Below, piece after piece: positions 1 through 9,221 of a DNA stretch of 64,000 nt. Below the pieces are notes generated by a model. It made no database searches. It had not been told where the DNA came from and worked only from the letters and a program-made list of their open reading frames with translations. The position numbers and the translations under genes are program-made. This stretch comes from Lachnospiraceae bacterium C1.1 (lineage in GTDB: Bacteria; Bacillota; Clostridia; Lachnospirales; Lachnospiraceae). How positions within the stretch are numbered: position 1 is the stretch's first letter; each line of letters begins with the position of its first letter. The stretch is taken from NCBI GenBank assembly GCA_030434875.1, contig JAUISW010000001.1, positions 2,429,501-2,493,500 on the forward strand. Direction: 5' to 3'.

Positions 1-2227
1 ACAGTGCCTTTGCCACATCCAGATTAACCTTATTATCATCAACAACAAGAAAATGTGCCGAAGGACAGATAAAAGGAACCACAAACTTATCTTCATTTGA
101 ATGATCGTCAAAGCCATATTTGAAATTACAGGTCTGCTCTGAATTTCTGGTCTGCGGCAGCCAGAAAGAAAATACAGAGCCTTTTCCATATTCACTCTCT
201 ACTTTTATCTCTCCGCCCATCAGATTAAGAAGATTTCTGCATACGGCAAGTCCGAGTCCCGTGCCCGTTATTCCACGGTTTTTCTTTGTATCTACCTGCG
301 TAAATGCCACAAAAAGTTTTTTCAGATCCTCGTCCTTAATACCAATCCCCGTATCTCTGACAGTAACCTTGAGTTTGCCCTTATCTTCACCATCCTCCCA
401 GGAAACATGAAATTCAATCTCTCCGACGTCTGTATATTTAGAAGAATTATTAAGTATGTTTATCATGATCTGCCTTATTCTTGTCACATCACCAAATAAG
501 GATTCCGGAACATTATCATCGACAGTCACAATAAAATCTATCGGTTTTTCAGATATTTTCATTGCGCTTACAGATGTAACATCATGCAAAAGCGATGAAA
601 CCGAGTATTTATCTTCAATAATCTCAAACTTACCGGACTCTATCTTAGAGAAATCAAGTATCTCATTTACTATCGAAACAAGATTATTTGATGCCTGCCT
701 GATATCCGCCGCATATTTCTTTGTCTGACTGCTTATACCGTCTTCTGCAAGAATAAGCTCTGAAAATCCTTTTATGGCATTCATGGGAGTCCTTATCTCA
801 TGTGACATGGATGAAAGGAAATTTGACTTTGCTGCAGATGCCTTGTTTGCAATATCTCTTAAAAGATAGTTCTCTATGATCTTATTAAGTTCTACCAGAA
901 GGTCTATTTCTTCCCTGATCCACTGTTTATCCTTCTGTCCGTGCATACAGGTCATAAATCCCCATATAGTATCTTCATTTCTGATCACTGCATAAAGAAT
1001 CGGATTATCCGGCTTTGCCATTGCCTGCATTCCTTCAGAAAACATTCCGATATTGGTCTTATCGATTATCACAAAATCCTCTTCGCCTATTAGATCCGAA
1101 AGTGCCTCCATGTCAGAATGCTCCACGAAAAACTTCTGTCCATAGATCTTTTCAAAATATTCAGGTCTCAGGTTGACCTCATAAATACAATCCAATATCT
1201 CCTGGGAGCTTGTAGAATCTCTGTTGCTTATATTTAAATATTCAATTCCAAACTGGGTACATATTCTTTCAAGCACCAGCTGTATAGCGCTGTTTATATC
1301 CTTTGAACGCTCCATCAGATTAAATGTAAAGGTTACTATATCATCTGTGTAGCCATTATCCTGCTTTTGTGCTTCAGAATTATCATCAATGGCAAAACGT
1401 TCCTCATCGGGCATTGCATTAAAAAGCTGAGTAAAAGAATGAAAATAGTGAAGCTCGAATTTAAGGTCAAATTCACTTCCTATGTCTAAGATGATCTTTG
1501 TCACATTTTTTTTCATATCCTCAGTATATTTCTGAGCTGCCTCAGCTTCCATAGGATTGACACTGAATATAAAAGAGGAATATCCAACCCTTATCTTTAG
1601 GTTCTCTCTACTGGTCATTTTCCTTATAAGAGTTGCTATCCTTGCTATTACTGCTTCTGCAAAAACAGCTCCAAGCTTGGTTCCGACCTCATTTATATTC
1701 AATATCCTTAGATAGAAAAGATTTATGACCGAATCCTCCTGTCCTGCACCAGATACTCCATCAAGCATACGGATACCTACAGACCAGGTCAGGAAATTAG
1801 TAGTTTTATCGCGCCTTGCTCTCTCAAGCAAAGCCTGCTCCTCCTGCTTTTCAGTAGTTACATCGAGAATTCTCCCAAGGAGTCTGATGGGTCTCTCCAT
1901 TTCATCATACTGGATCTGACCGCCTATCGAGATCCATACATATCTACCCTTTATAAAGGCTCTTACATAAATAGGACCTGTCAGTTTTCCCTCTATAAAA
2001 AAACGCACTTTCTGACTGTCTGCCGGGTGAATTATATCATCACCCGCCAGATTGTCATAAAAGTGCGTAATTATATGTGGCTCAAGTACGTTTTTCTCTT
2101 TATACTGTATATTTAAGGATCCGTAAAGATATACCGCATCCTCTTCATAAATATACTCGTATATGATCTCCTGCGTCATCTCCAAGACATATCTGTATCG
2201 TTCTATTTCTTCAAGCAGTTTTACCAT
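1..2227 (-). CDS. Hybrid sensor histidine kinase (PAS - degenerate GGDEF-like - GAF-like - HisKA - HATPase - REC), 3' end outside window
   Basis: About 742 codons are visible with no stop, so the C-terminus lies beyond position 1. The ATG at 2227 follows GGGGTG. Read in order: a PAS-like domain (about 10-125); a GGDEF-like fold (about 135-245) starting RRDKTTNFLTW, with VGYSSF where GGDEF belongs; a GAF-like segment (about 300-450); a HisKA H-box SSMSHEIRTPMNAI with His476; HATPase N-box MINILNNSSK, G1 DTGIGI and G2 GTGLGL; then the start of a receiver, FLVVDDNKVN. It should autophosphorylate and pass phosphate to its own receiver. No membrane segment is seen, so it is probably cytoplasmic. 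It starts 31 bp after the helicase gene and may share its transcript. The ligand is unknown. Confidence 0.9.
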   Translation of the reverse strand, partial: MVKLLEEIERYRYVLEMTQEIIYEYIYEEDAVYLYGSLNIQYKEKNVLEPHIITHFYDNLAGDDIIHPADSQKVRFFIEGKLTGPIYVRAFIKGRYVWISIGGQIQYDEMERPIRLLGRILDVTTEKQEEQALLERARRDKTTNFLTWSVGIRMLDGVSGAGQEDSVINLFYLRILNINEVGTKLGAVFAEAVIARIATLIRKMTSRENLKIRVGYSSFIFSVNPMEAEAAQKYTEDMKKNVTKIILDIGSEFDLKFELHYFHSFTQLFNAMPDEERFAIDDNSEAQKQDNGYTDDIVTFTFNLMERSKDINSAIQLVLERICTQFGIEYLNISNRDSTSSQEILDCIYEVNLRPEYFEKIYGQKFFVEHSDMEALSDLIGEEDFVIIDKTNIGMFSEGMQAMAKPDNPILYAVIRNEDTIWGFMTCMHGQKDKQWIREEIDLLVELNKIIENYLLRDIANKASAAKSNFLSSMSHEIRTPMNAIKGFSELILAEDGISSQTKKYAADIRQASNNLVSIVNEILDFSKIESGKFEIIEDKYSVSSLLHDVTSVSAMKISEKPIDFIVTVDDNVPESLFGDVTRIRQIMINILNNSSKYTDVGEIEFHVSWEDGEDKGKLKVTVRDTGIGIKDEDLKKLFVAFTQVDTKKNRGITGTGLGLAVCRNLLNLMGGEIKVESEYGKGSVFSFWLPQTRNSEQTCNFKYGFDDHSNEDKFVVPFICPSAHFLVVDDNKVNLDVAKAL

Positions 2228-2258
2228 ATTTCACCCCATAAGCCCCCGCTTAAGCAGA

Positions 2259-3926
2259 TTATTTTTTCTTTCTCTTCTCCGGTAATACCTTATCCCACCA
2301 GTCCATATTCTTTACTTTTTTCTTTTTGATGCTGCCATCTTTAGAAATATCCTTAGATCTTACCTTGTCTTTTCTAAAATGCCTGTCAGAATCATTCTTC
2401 TTTCTGTCAAATTTTCTGTCAGAATGACCGTATGAGCCTTTTCTTCCAGCCTTGCCATCTCTGCCGTGGCTTCCAAAATCAAAACGGTCACGCTCTCTTC
2501 TCTCTTTGTCGTGTCTTTCTCTTTCCTTAAATTTCTTCTTTTTCTTTTCAGCGAAATAGTCCTCTGTAGGAATATCCTCTAAAACTTCATTGCCCATCTG
2601 CTGCTTAAGGAAAGCTGCGGCGAGATCAAGTGCAGTACAATCCTCATCGTCGATCTTGCTCTCGATAATTCTCAGCATATCGGAAAGATCCTGCTCTTCA
2701 ACAATTTCCAGAACATCATTTAAGATCTTTTCTGACTTGGAAGCACGTATATCTGCTGCTGTAGGAACAGTACGTGCCTTCATCTTGGTCTTGCAGACCT
2801 TCTCTATATCTCTTATCTTATAGATTTCTCTTCCCACTACCAGCGTAAATGAACGACCCTTCTTGCCGGCACGTCCGGTACGACCTATACGATGAACATA
2901 ATATTCGATATCCTGAGGCACATCATAGTTAAATACAGCCTCAACACCGCTTACATCGATACCTCTTGCTGCCACATCAGTAGCAATAAGGATTTCAACA
3001 GAACCATTTCTAAAGCCCTGCATTACATGGTCTCTCTGAACCTGTGAAAGGTCTCCGTGAAGTCCCGCTGCAAAATATCCTCTTCCGACAAGCTTCTCGG
3101 TAAGTTCATCGACCATTCTCTTTGTGTTGCAGAAAATAAGAGAACGCTGAGGATTATAGTAATCTAAAAGTCTTGCTACGACTTCTTCTTTATTCTTTTT
3201 AGCAACTTCGTAATAATACTGCTTTACAAGAGGAATTGTAAGTTCCTTTGCAGGCATCTTTAAATGTACGGCATTATCCTTCTGATATTTTCTAGTTATC
3301 TCAAGGATAGGCTTGGGCATAGTAGCCGAGAAGAGTGCCGTCTGGTGTTCCTCTGAAAGAGAATCCAGAACAGTCTCGATGTCCTCTCTAAATCCCATAT
3401 CAAGCATTTCATCGGCTTCATCAAGAACTATGGTCTTTACCTGTCCCATCTTCATTGTATGACGTCTCATATGATCCATGACACGTCCCGGAGTGCCGAC
3501 AACTATCTGAACATTGCTTTTTAACGATCTGATCTGCTTCATAATGTCCTGGCCGCCGTATACAGGAAGCACTTTTATACCGGACATGTATTTTGAATAT
3601 TTTCTCATTTCTTCGGCTGCCTGTATTGCCAGCTCTCTTGTAGGGCAGAGAACAACGGCCTGCAGCGCCGGATTTTCAGGGTCTACTGTCATCAGAATAG
3701 GGATCGAAAATGCGGCTGTCTTACCTGTACCGGTCTGAGCCTGTCCCAGAATGTCCTTTCCTTCGATCATTACCGGAATAGCCTGAGACTGTATAGGTGT
3801 CATGGCCTCGAAGCCAAGCTCTCTTACAGCTCTTTTTATTCTCTCGTCAATCATTGAATCCTCGTAACGGATTGTTTCGATTTCCGGTGTTTCACTTGTT
3901 AAAATTTCGTTTTCGTTTTGATTCAA
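2259..3926 (-). CDS. DEAD-box ATP-dependent RNA helicase (CshA/DeaD-like)
   Basis: 555 residues. All helicase motifs are visible: Q motif (MTPIQSQAIP), Walker A AQTGTGKT, PTRELAIQ, TPGR, DEAD, SAT, the restriction-site-like ARGIDV and HRIGRTGRAG. The region after about 385 has the dimerization-like helices common in CshA proteins. The last 90 residues are a very basic, low-complexity Lys/Arg/Asp/Ser tail likely to bind RNA. The start is TTG, chosen because GAGGT sits 6 bp upstream and the reading frame matches the family start. It probably remodels structured RNA during ribosome assembly or mRNA decay. It lies 44 bp after the PflX-like gene, at the end of the glycan operon. Confidence 0.93.
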   Translation of the reverse strand: MNQNENEILTSETPEIETIRYEDSMIDERIKRAVRELGFEAMTPIQSQAIPVMIEGKDILGQAQTGTGKTAAFSIPILMTVDPENPALQAVVLCPTRELAIQAAEEMRKYSKYMSGIKVLPVYGGQDIMKQIRSLKSNVQIVVGTPGRVMDHMRRHTMKMGQVKTIVLDEADEMLDMGFREDIETVLDSLSEEHQTALFSATMPKPILEITRKYQKDNAVHLKMPAKELTIPLVKQYYYEVAKKNKEEVVARLLDYYNPQRSLIFCNTKRMVDELTEKLVGRGYFAAGLHGDLSQVQRDHVMQGFRNGSVEILIATDVAARGIDVSGVEAVFNYDVPQDIEYYVHRIGRTGRAGKKGRSFTLVVGREIYKIRDIEKVCKTKMKARTVPTAADIRASKSEKILNDVLEIVEEQDLSDMLRIIESKIDDEDCTALDLAAAFLKQQMGNEVLEDIPTEDYFAEKKKKKFKERERHDKERRERDRFDFGSHGRDGKAGRKGSYGHSDRKFDRKKNDSDRHFRKDKVRSKDISKDGSIKKKKVKNMDWWDKVLPEKRKKK

Positions 3927-3970
3927 ATTTTTACCTCATTTCAAATTCCTGACTGATGACTTTTTCCTTT

Positions 3971-4864
3971 TTAATCATAAAAATCAGGTATAAAGCTTTC
4001 CTTTGCAGTGGACATATCCTGAATAAAAGCATTTGTTACCCCTAGCGACAGGGCAAAATCCACAAGTCTGTCATATTCGCTCTTCCTGACTTTTCTTGAA
4101 AGCTCCGGAAACTTTTCCGAAATCCCCTCCATCGGGGTATATTGAGCCATGATACTTATGGTTATACGATCACCGTAGGTCTCATACAGATACCTGATGA
4201 CTTTTCTTGAATTTAATACATTCCCGGGCAAAAGAAGCTGCCTCACAATAACGCCACGTGTCATTATACCATGGCTGTCAAGTACCTGCCCTCCACACTG
4301 TCTTACCATCTCCTCCAAAGCCTTCTTTGCAATCTCAGGATAGTCAGCGGCATCTGAGTATTTAAGGGCGATATTTCTGTCCATATATTTAAAATCCGGC
4401 AGATACACATCAATAAGACCATCCAAAGCCTTAATCTGCTGAACGGTCTCATAGCCGGAACAATTAAATACAAAAGGGATTTTAATTCCTCTGGTCTTCG
4501 CAGTCCGTATCGACCTTACTATCTCAGGTATATAGTGGTCTCCCGTGACCAGGTTTATGTTATTTGCTCCCTTTTCCTGCAAGTTAAAATATATATCGGC
4601 AAGTTCATCTTCAGATATTAGTTTTCCCGCAGCTCCTCTTGAAATTTTTTTATTCTGACAAAAGACACATTTTAGCGAACATCCGGAAAAAAAGACGGCG
4701 CCCGAGCCGTTTTCACCTGAAATACAAGGTTCTTCCCAATAGTGAAGATCGGCCCGGGCGATTTTAATCTGTCTTGAAACTCCGCAATATGCCGATCTGC
4801 TGACATTATCTGCTGCATCTCTGTCTGCTCCGCAATGTCTCGGACATAAATTGCATATACTCAT
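3971..4864 (-). CDS. Radical SAM protein, PflX-like (COG1313 type)
   Basis: 297 residues. Cysteines near the N-terminus (CNLCPRHCG) are followed by the radical SAM cluster motif in GCSLKCVFCQNKKIS (CxxxCxxC), which would bind a 4Fe-4S cluster and SAM. The layout resembles PflX, a relative of pyruvate formate-lyase activating enzyme whose substrate is not settled. The gene starts 2 bp after the aminotransferase stop, so it is co-transcribed with glycan genes, but nothing shows that it acts on glycans. It could activate a glycyl radical enzyme encoded elsewhere. Confidence 0.85.
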   Translation of the reverse strand: MSICNLCPRHCGADRDAADNVSRSAYCGVSRQIKIARADLHYWEEPCISGENGSGAVFFSGCSLKCVFCQNKKISRGAAGKLISEDELADIYFNLQEKGANNINLVTGDHYIPEIVRSIRTAKTRGIKIPFVFNCSGYETVQQIKALDGLIDVYLPDFKYMDRNIALKYSDAADYPEIAKKALEEMVRQCGGQVLDSHGIMTRGVIVRQLLLPGNVLNSRKVIRYLYETYGDRITISIMAQYTPMEGISEKFPELSRKVRKSEYDRLVDFALSLGVTNAFIQDMSTAKESFIPDFYD

Positions 4865-4866
4865 TT

Positions 4867-5970
4867 TTATTTCTTTCTTATAACCTTAACTATCCTGTCA
4901 ATATCCTCATGACTAAGTCCGGCATAAAGAGGCAGAGTCATAACTTCCTCCGACATCTTTAATGCTATCGGTGTCTTTGATGCATCATAGTCCTTTGAAT
5001 AACTCTCAAGCTTTGAAACAAGAGGATAGAAATACTTACGTGCGAGAATATCCGCTGACTTAAGTCTCTCAAAAAGAGCATCCCTGCTCTCTCCATACTC
5101 TTTCTCATCCACAATGATCGGGAAATAAGCATAATTAGCCTTAACGCCCTCTCGGATCTTATTCAGCCTGATTCCCTTAACGCCTTCGAGCTCTGACATA
5201 TAATATTCATATGCATCACGGCGTTCTTCTATCCAGCCATCTACATGCCTTAAATTGCAAAGACCCATCGCTGCAGCAAATTCATTCATCTTGGCATTAG
5301 GACCGATCTCAGTCGTATGCTCCTCATCAACAATTCCAAAGTCGCGGATGATCCTTATCCTGTCCTCTTCCTCATCAGAATGACACGCAACCGCTCCGCC
5401 TTCTACCGTATTAAAAACCTTTGTTGCATGGAAGCTGAATGTAGCTGCGTCTCCGAAGTTGCCTACTCCCACGCCTTTATACTCTTCGCCAAAGGTATGT
5501 GAAGCGTCATAGATTACCTTAAGTCCGTGCTTTTTCGCGATTTCTTCTATCGCATCGACATCGCAGATATTTCCATATACGTGAACAGGCATTATAGCAA
5601 CGGTCTCAGGAGTTATCAGAGCCTCTATTCTTTCAGGATCCATTGTATAGTCGTCTTCCCTGATATCACAGAAAACCGGCTTCATTCCCATTCTTACAAT
5701 GGCATTTGTAGTAGATACAAAAGTAAAAGGTGTTGTGATCACTTCACCATGATCAAGCCCCAGCATCTGAAGAGCGATCTCAATGGCGAGATGACCATTG
5801 ACTGTCAGTGCCAGATTAGGAATTTTCATATATTTTTTGAGTTTTTCCCTGAGCTCCTCATGCTTCGCCCCTGCATTCGTGAGCCAATGGCTTTCAAATA
5901 CAGGTCTTATTTCTTCTATATATTCCTCGATCGAAGGGATCGAGGACTTTGTAACAAAAATCTTATCCAT
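4867..5970 (-). CDS. DegT/DnrJ/EryC1/StrS-family sugar aminotransferase
   Basis: 367 residues from the chosen ATG. That start follows AAAGGAAG at good spacing; an in-frame ATG at 5991 is less well placed and overlaps the region just after the previous stop. The PLP-fold is clear: early SHWLTNAGAKHEEL, the cofactor region VYGNICDVDAI and YDASHTFG, and the Schiff-base lysine in FSFHATKVFNTVEGG. Such enzymes transaminate keto-sugar nucleotides to make amino sugars for surface glycans. The flanking GT4 genes and the flippase upstream support that role here. The exact sugar cannot be read from sequence. Confidence 0.92.
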   Translation of the reverse strand: MDKIFVTKSSIPSIEEYIEEIRPVFESHWLTNAGAKHEELREKLKKYMKIPNLALTVNGHLAIEIALQMLGLDHGEVITTPFTFVSTTNAIVRMGMKPVFCDIREDDYTMDPERIEALITPETVAIMPVHVYGNICDVDAIEEIAKKHGLKVIYDASHTFGEEYKGVGVGNFGDAATFSFHATKVFNTVEGGAVACHSDEEEDRIRIIRDFGIVDEEHTTEIGPNAKMNEFAAAMGLCNLRHVDGWIEERRDAYEYYMSELEGVKGIRLNKIREGVKANYAYFPIIVDEKEYGESRDALFERLKSADILARKYFYPLVSKLESYSKDYDASKTPIALKMSEEVMTLPLYAGLSHEDIDRIVKVIRKK

Positions 5971-5996
5971 TAAAATCAAGCTTCCTTTCATTCAAG

Positions 5997-7199
5997 TCAT
6001 TCAGTACGACTTCCGGCCTCATATATCTTCATTAAAGCCTTATAATTCTCTTCTTCTCCATATGCTGCAAGAGAAGTTCTGTCAAAAACGTAATCCTCCG
6101 CTCTGAATCCATCTATCGCATCCTTAAGCGAATCAGCTAAATTATCATCAAATTTTAAAAGCCTATCCCGACTTCCATAGATTCCGGCAATAATATCTCC
6201 TCCATTGCCAAGATTCACTCCGATCACCGGCGTTCCTGCCGTAAAGGCCTCAATGATCGTCATCGGAAAGCCTTCATACCATTTTGACATAAAGAGCATC
6301 GCATCGGATTTCCTTAAAAGCGATATTACCTCATTATGCTCCAGACTTCCTCTAAAATCAACCTTTTCAGAAAGTCCCTTCTCCAAAGCATAGTTTTTGC
6401 ACCATTCCTCATCAGGCCCGCTGCCGCAGATAATGAGCTTTTTATCATCATTCACCTTAGTCCATGCTTCAAGGATGATATCTATTCCCTTAGTCTTGTC
6501 CAGTCTTCCGACATAAATAAAATTATTGCCGTTCTTAATCAGGGGCTCATTATCATCAATATCATTTTTTATTTCAGGCATGAAATTCGGTTTTACAAAA
6601 ATCCTGTCCTTGTCAATTATCTTTCTTCCGCCATCGTTTATTTCCTTAAGCTTTGCTGCATTGAATTTAGTAAGACAGATGAAATTCACTCCCCTGTAGG
6701 TTTTATGCGCCCTTGCAGCCATCTGTATCCTCAAGGCAAGCGATGAATGAAGTCTGCTTTCACGGTAGCATTTATGCTTAACTCCGTACTTCAGTCCCTT
6801 CTGCAGACACTCCTCACAGATATGACCATCTCTGAAAAAAATAGCATTAAGACAGAGCATTCTGAAATTGTGCACCGTCTGGAAAACCGGAATATTCTTA
6901 TCCTTAGCTGCCGCAAATACAGAAGGGCTCACCATGAACTGGGTATTATGGACATGCACTATATCAATGGCATTCTCATCAATAAGCTTTTGAACCTCCC
7001 TGTAAGTCTTTTCCGAATAGACTGCATCGATAAAAAGACTGATTTTAGCGACCGGAGTCAGGCTGTCCAGCTCAGCATTATCTCTCGTATAAGTAAAAAC
7101 CTTATGGCCATGCTTTTCCAGCATGGCCTTTTCATTCTTAAAAACCGTATCTTCCCCACCGGGAACTTTGTAAAAATTATGTATAAGAAGGATATTCAT
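5997..7199 (-). CDS. GT4 family glycosyltransferase
   Basis: 400 residues from MNILLIHNFY; the open frame extends upstream into the previous gene but that part has no family resemblance. GT-B fold: N-terminal domain with VPGGEDTVF and IVHVHNTQF, then a nucleotide-sugar domain with FIYVGRLDKTKGIDIILEA and the GT4 acceptor/donor region AMLFMSKWYEGFPMTIIEAF carrying the EX7E-type glutamates. A cysteine-rich stretch (MLCLNAIF, CEECLQKG) is seen in a subset of GT4 enzymes. It starts 1 bp after the preceding GT4 gene stops. It probably adds one sugar to a lipid-linked repeat unit exported by the ABC flippase upstream. Confidence 0.92.
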   Translation of the reverse strand: MNILLIHNFYKVPGGEDTVFKNEKAMLEKHGHKVFTYTRDNAELDSLTPVAKISLFIDAVYSEKTYREVQKLIDENAIDIVHVHNTQFMVSPSVFAAAKDKNIPVFQTVHNFRMLCLNAIFFRDGHICEECLQKGLKYGVKHKCYRESRLHSSLALRIQMAARAHKTYRGVNFICLTKFNAAKLKEINDGGRKIIDKDRIFVKPNFMPEIKNDIDDNEPLIKNGNNFIYVGRLDKTKGIDIILEAWTKVNDDKKLIICGSGPDEEWCKNYALEKGLSEKVDFRGSLEHNEVISLLRKSDAMLFMSKWYEGFPMTIIEAFTAGTPVIGVNLGNGGDIIAGIYGSRDRLLKFDDNLADSLKDAIDGFRAEDYVFDRTSLAAYGEEENYKALMKIYEAGSRTE

Positions 7200-7200
7200 T

Positions 7201-8310
7201 TTAATTATCCACTGTCCTGACTGCCTCAATAAAAGGCTCTGCCGTTTTATCAAAGGCAAAATCATTTGTTTTTGACCTGGCCGCTTCCGACATTGAGATC
7301 TTAAGCGAATCATCATTCAGGAGTTTCTGAATTACCGCGGCGAATTTCTCACTGTCATAAGGATCTATGATCACCCCGCTCTCCAGGTTATCTATCAGAT
7401 CATAGGAACTGGCAGCATATTTAGAAACAATACACGGAAGTCCACAGCACATCGCCTCCATCGTGACCAGCCCAAAGCAATCCTCCCTTGTGGGGAATAC
7501 AAAAATGCCGGAGCTTTCATAAGCTCTCGTCAGCTCATCTCCTGACAAAAAACCTGCAAATTCAATTTTTTCAAAAATACCTAGTCTCTTTGCCTCTGCT
7601 TCAAGCTTCTCCTTTTCAGGTCCGTCTCCTACAAGTTTAAGTTTCCAGTCAGGATCCTTAATCTGAGCCAAAGCCTTGAAAAGCAGATCTAAACCCTTTC
7701 TTTCAATGAAAGATCCAACAGCGATCAGCGTATTATTCGGTTTATAATTTTTACCCGCATTCTCGTACCGCCTTGTATCTACAGCCAGCTCGCTTATATA
7801 GATTTTATCCATATCTGCCCCAAGACAGATCTGATTCTCCATTGATGAAGCAGAACTTGCAATAAATGCTGCACTGTTCCTGATAATATATTTTCTGAAT
7901 AATTTCTGATGAGGCTTTATATTTCTCTCTGAAAAGCGTGTCCCATCAGTCCAGGATATAAAGGGAACAGAATGTTTATTACACCAGTGTTTCACAGCCA
8001 GAGAAGTAAAATTATACTCACTTACAACTACAACATCCGGTCGTATCTCATCAAGGCGTTTTCCTGCCCCATAAGTTATGATCTTTTCCGAAGTATCATA
8101 AGAAGATCTGAACTTAAAAACCTTTGACTTTAAGAAAACCTTGTTTTTAAGTTTTTCCTCATTCGCTTTCCATTTTCTTTCACTGGATTCGTTTCCCGTT
8201 GAAAACAGTACCCAGATATCATATTCTTCAGCGTAGCTCTCCTGCAGATATATAAAGAAATCCACCCTGTAGGGAGCCGGCTGATTAGTAACTATAAGAA
8301 GACGTTTCAT
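7201..8310 (-). CDS. GT4 family glycosyltransferase
   Basis: 369 residues. N-terminal Rossmann strand MKRLLIVTNQPAPYRVDFF is typical of GT4 enzymes that begin with an APYR motif. The C-terminal half has LIAVGSFIERKGLDLLFKAL, KLKLVGDGPEKEKL and the EX7E region VFPTREDCFGLVTMEAM. The start overlaps the GT14-like stop by 4 bp (ATGA), which implies translational coupling. Role: a step in assembling the glycan made by this operon. Donor and acceptor are unknown. Confidence 0.92.
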   Translation of the reverse strand: MKRLLIVTNQPAPYRVDFFIYLQESYAEEYDIWVLFSTGNESSERKWKANEEKLKNKVFLKSKVFKFRSSYDTSEKIITYGAGKRLDEIRPDVVVVSEYNFTSLAVKHWCNKHSVPFISWTDGTRFSERNIKPHQKLFRKYIIRNSAAFIASSASSMENQICLGADMDKIYISELAVDTRRYENAGKNYKPNNTLIAVGSFIERKGLDLLFKALAQIKDPDWKLKLVGDGPEKEKLEAEAKRLGIFEKIEFAGFLSGDELTRAYESSGIFVFPTREDCFGLVTMEAMCCGLPCIVSKYAASSYDLIDNLESGVIIDPYDSEKFAAVIQKLLNDDSLKISMSEAARSKTNDFAFDKTAEPFIEAVRTVDN

Positions 8311-9221
8311 AAAAAACTCTCCGATTCTTTTTTTCTGAAAAGATCAATTTTTGCTATCAGTTCATCCGATTTTCCGACAAGTATCTTCCTCGCAAAAAGG
8401 CATCCCGAAGCCATCAGTTTATCGTAATCTTCCAAACCGAAAACCCTGATAGTTCTCCCATATTCAAAATAAGTCAACGGTGATAGATTAGCTATTGCCG
8501 GAAATTCCGTTCCAGGATAAATTTCTCCGATCTTCTTCCATTTTGAATTGAAAAAAAGTGTATGGATCCATATCTCACTTGGTGCAAAAACAAATTTAAG
8601 ATATTTTCTCAAAAGATCATTTTTTTCCCATTCATCCATAAGATCCCTGATACAAGCCATAGGAAGCGACCAGTATTCACTGCCCATATAAAAATCAAAA
8701 TCTATTTTTTTGAATTCGGAAAATCTTGGTATCCTTAATTTATTAAAAGGAACCCACATGATCTTATATGGAAAGTCCTGATAATGATAATACAGAAGCC
8801 TGTCTTTCTGACTTTCTACACCACCGACTGTAGATTCCTCTGTCGTTATATCAAATCCTTTTATCCGCGCCTTACCGTCTGTCAGCTCTGCTATGATATG
8901 CTCATTGGAATATAACGGATAATCTGTTCCCGTAATGTAAGAAAGGCTTTCATATTCCCGACCCGAATTAATTGCTGCCTTAATGAGTGCATACTGCATT
9001 CCGATCTGCGTATAACCACCCCAATAGACTTTTATTCTGCTGCTTCCTTCCAGAAAGAAAACATTATCCTTTTTTCCTACAGCAGCCTTAAACGGCCTGT
9101 CATCGACCCTTCTGTCAATATGAATATATATATCAGCTTCATCAGAAGAAAGAGCATCCACAAGGGCTGCTAAAGTTCTTTCTTCCGTATAAGCAGATAT
9201 CAACCATGCTATCTTCTTCAC
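8307..9221 (-). CDS. GT14-like (core-2/I-branching family) glycosyltransferase
   Basis: 304 residues. The opening KIAWLISAYTEERTLAALVDAL, then DIYIHIDRRVDDRPF, and YISGTDYPLYSN closely follow the bacterial core-2/I-branching pattern (IHxD, SGxDYPL). PSEIWIHTLFFNS matches the region around the catalytic glutamate. The family is known for beta-1,6-GlcNAc or xylosyl transfer; bacterial members act on surface polysaccharides. It overlaps both neighbours by 4 bp, so it belongs to the same tightly packed operon as the flippase and the GT4 genes. Confidence 0.85.
   Translation of the reverse strand: MKKIAWLISAYTEERTLAALVDALSSDEADIYIHIDRRVDDRPFKAAVGKKDNVFFLEGSSRIKVYWGGYTQIGMQYALIKAAINSGREYESLSYITGTDYPLYSNEHIIAELTDGKARIKGFDITTEESTVGGVESQKDRLLYYHYQDFPYKIMWVPFNKLRIPRFSEFKKIDFDFYMGSEYWSLPMACIRDLMDEWEKNDLLRKYLKFVFAPSEIWIHTLFFNSKWKKIGEIYPGTEFPAIANLSPLTYFEYGRTIRVFGLEDYDKLMASGCLFARKILVGKSDELIAKIDLFRKKESESFL

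Noticed and set aside
5527..5973. 148-residue plus-strand frame opposite the aminotransferase
   Set aside because: Shadow of a strongly conserved PLP-enzyme gene; no ribosome site.
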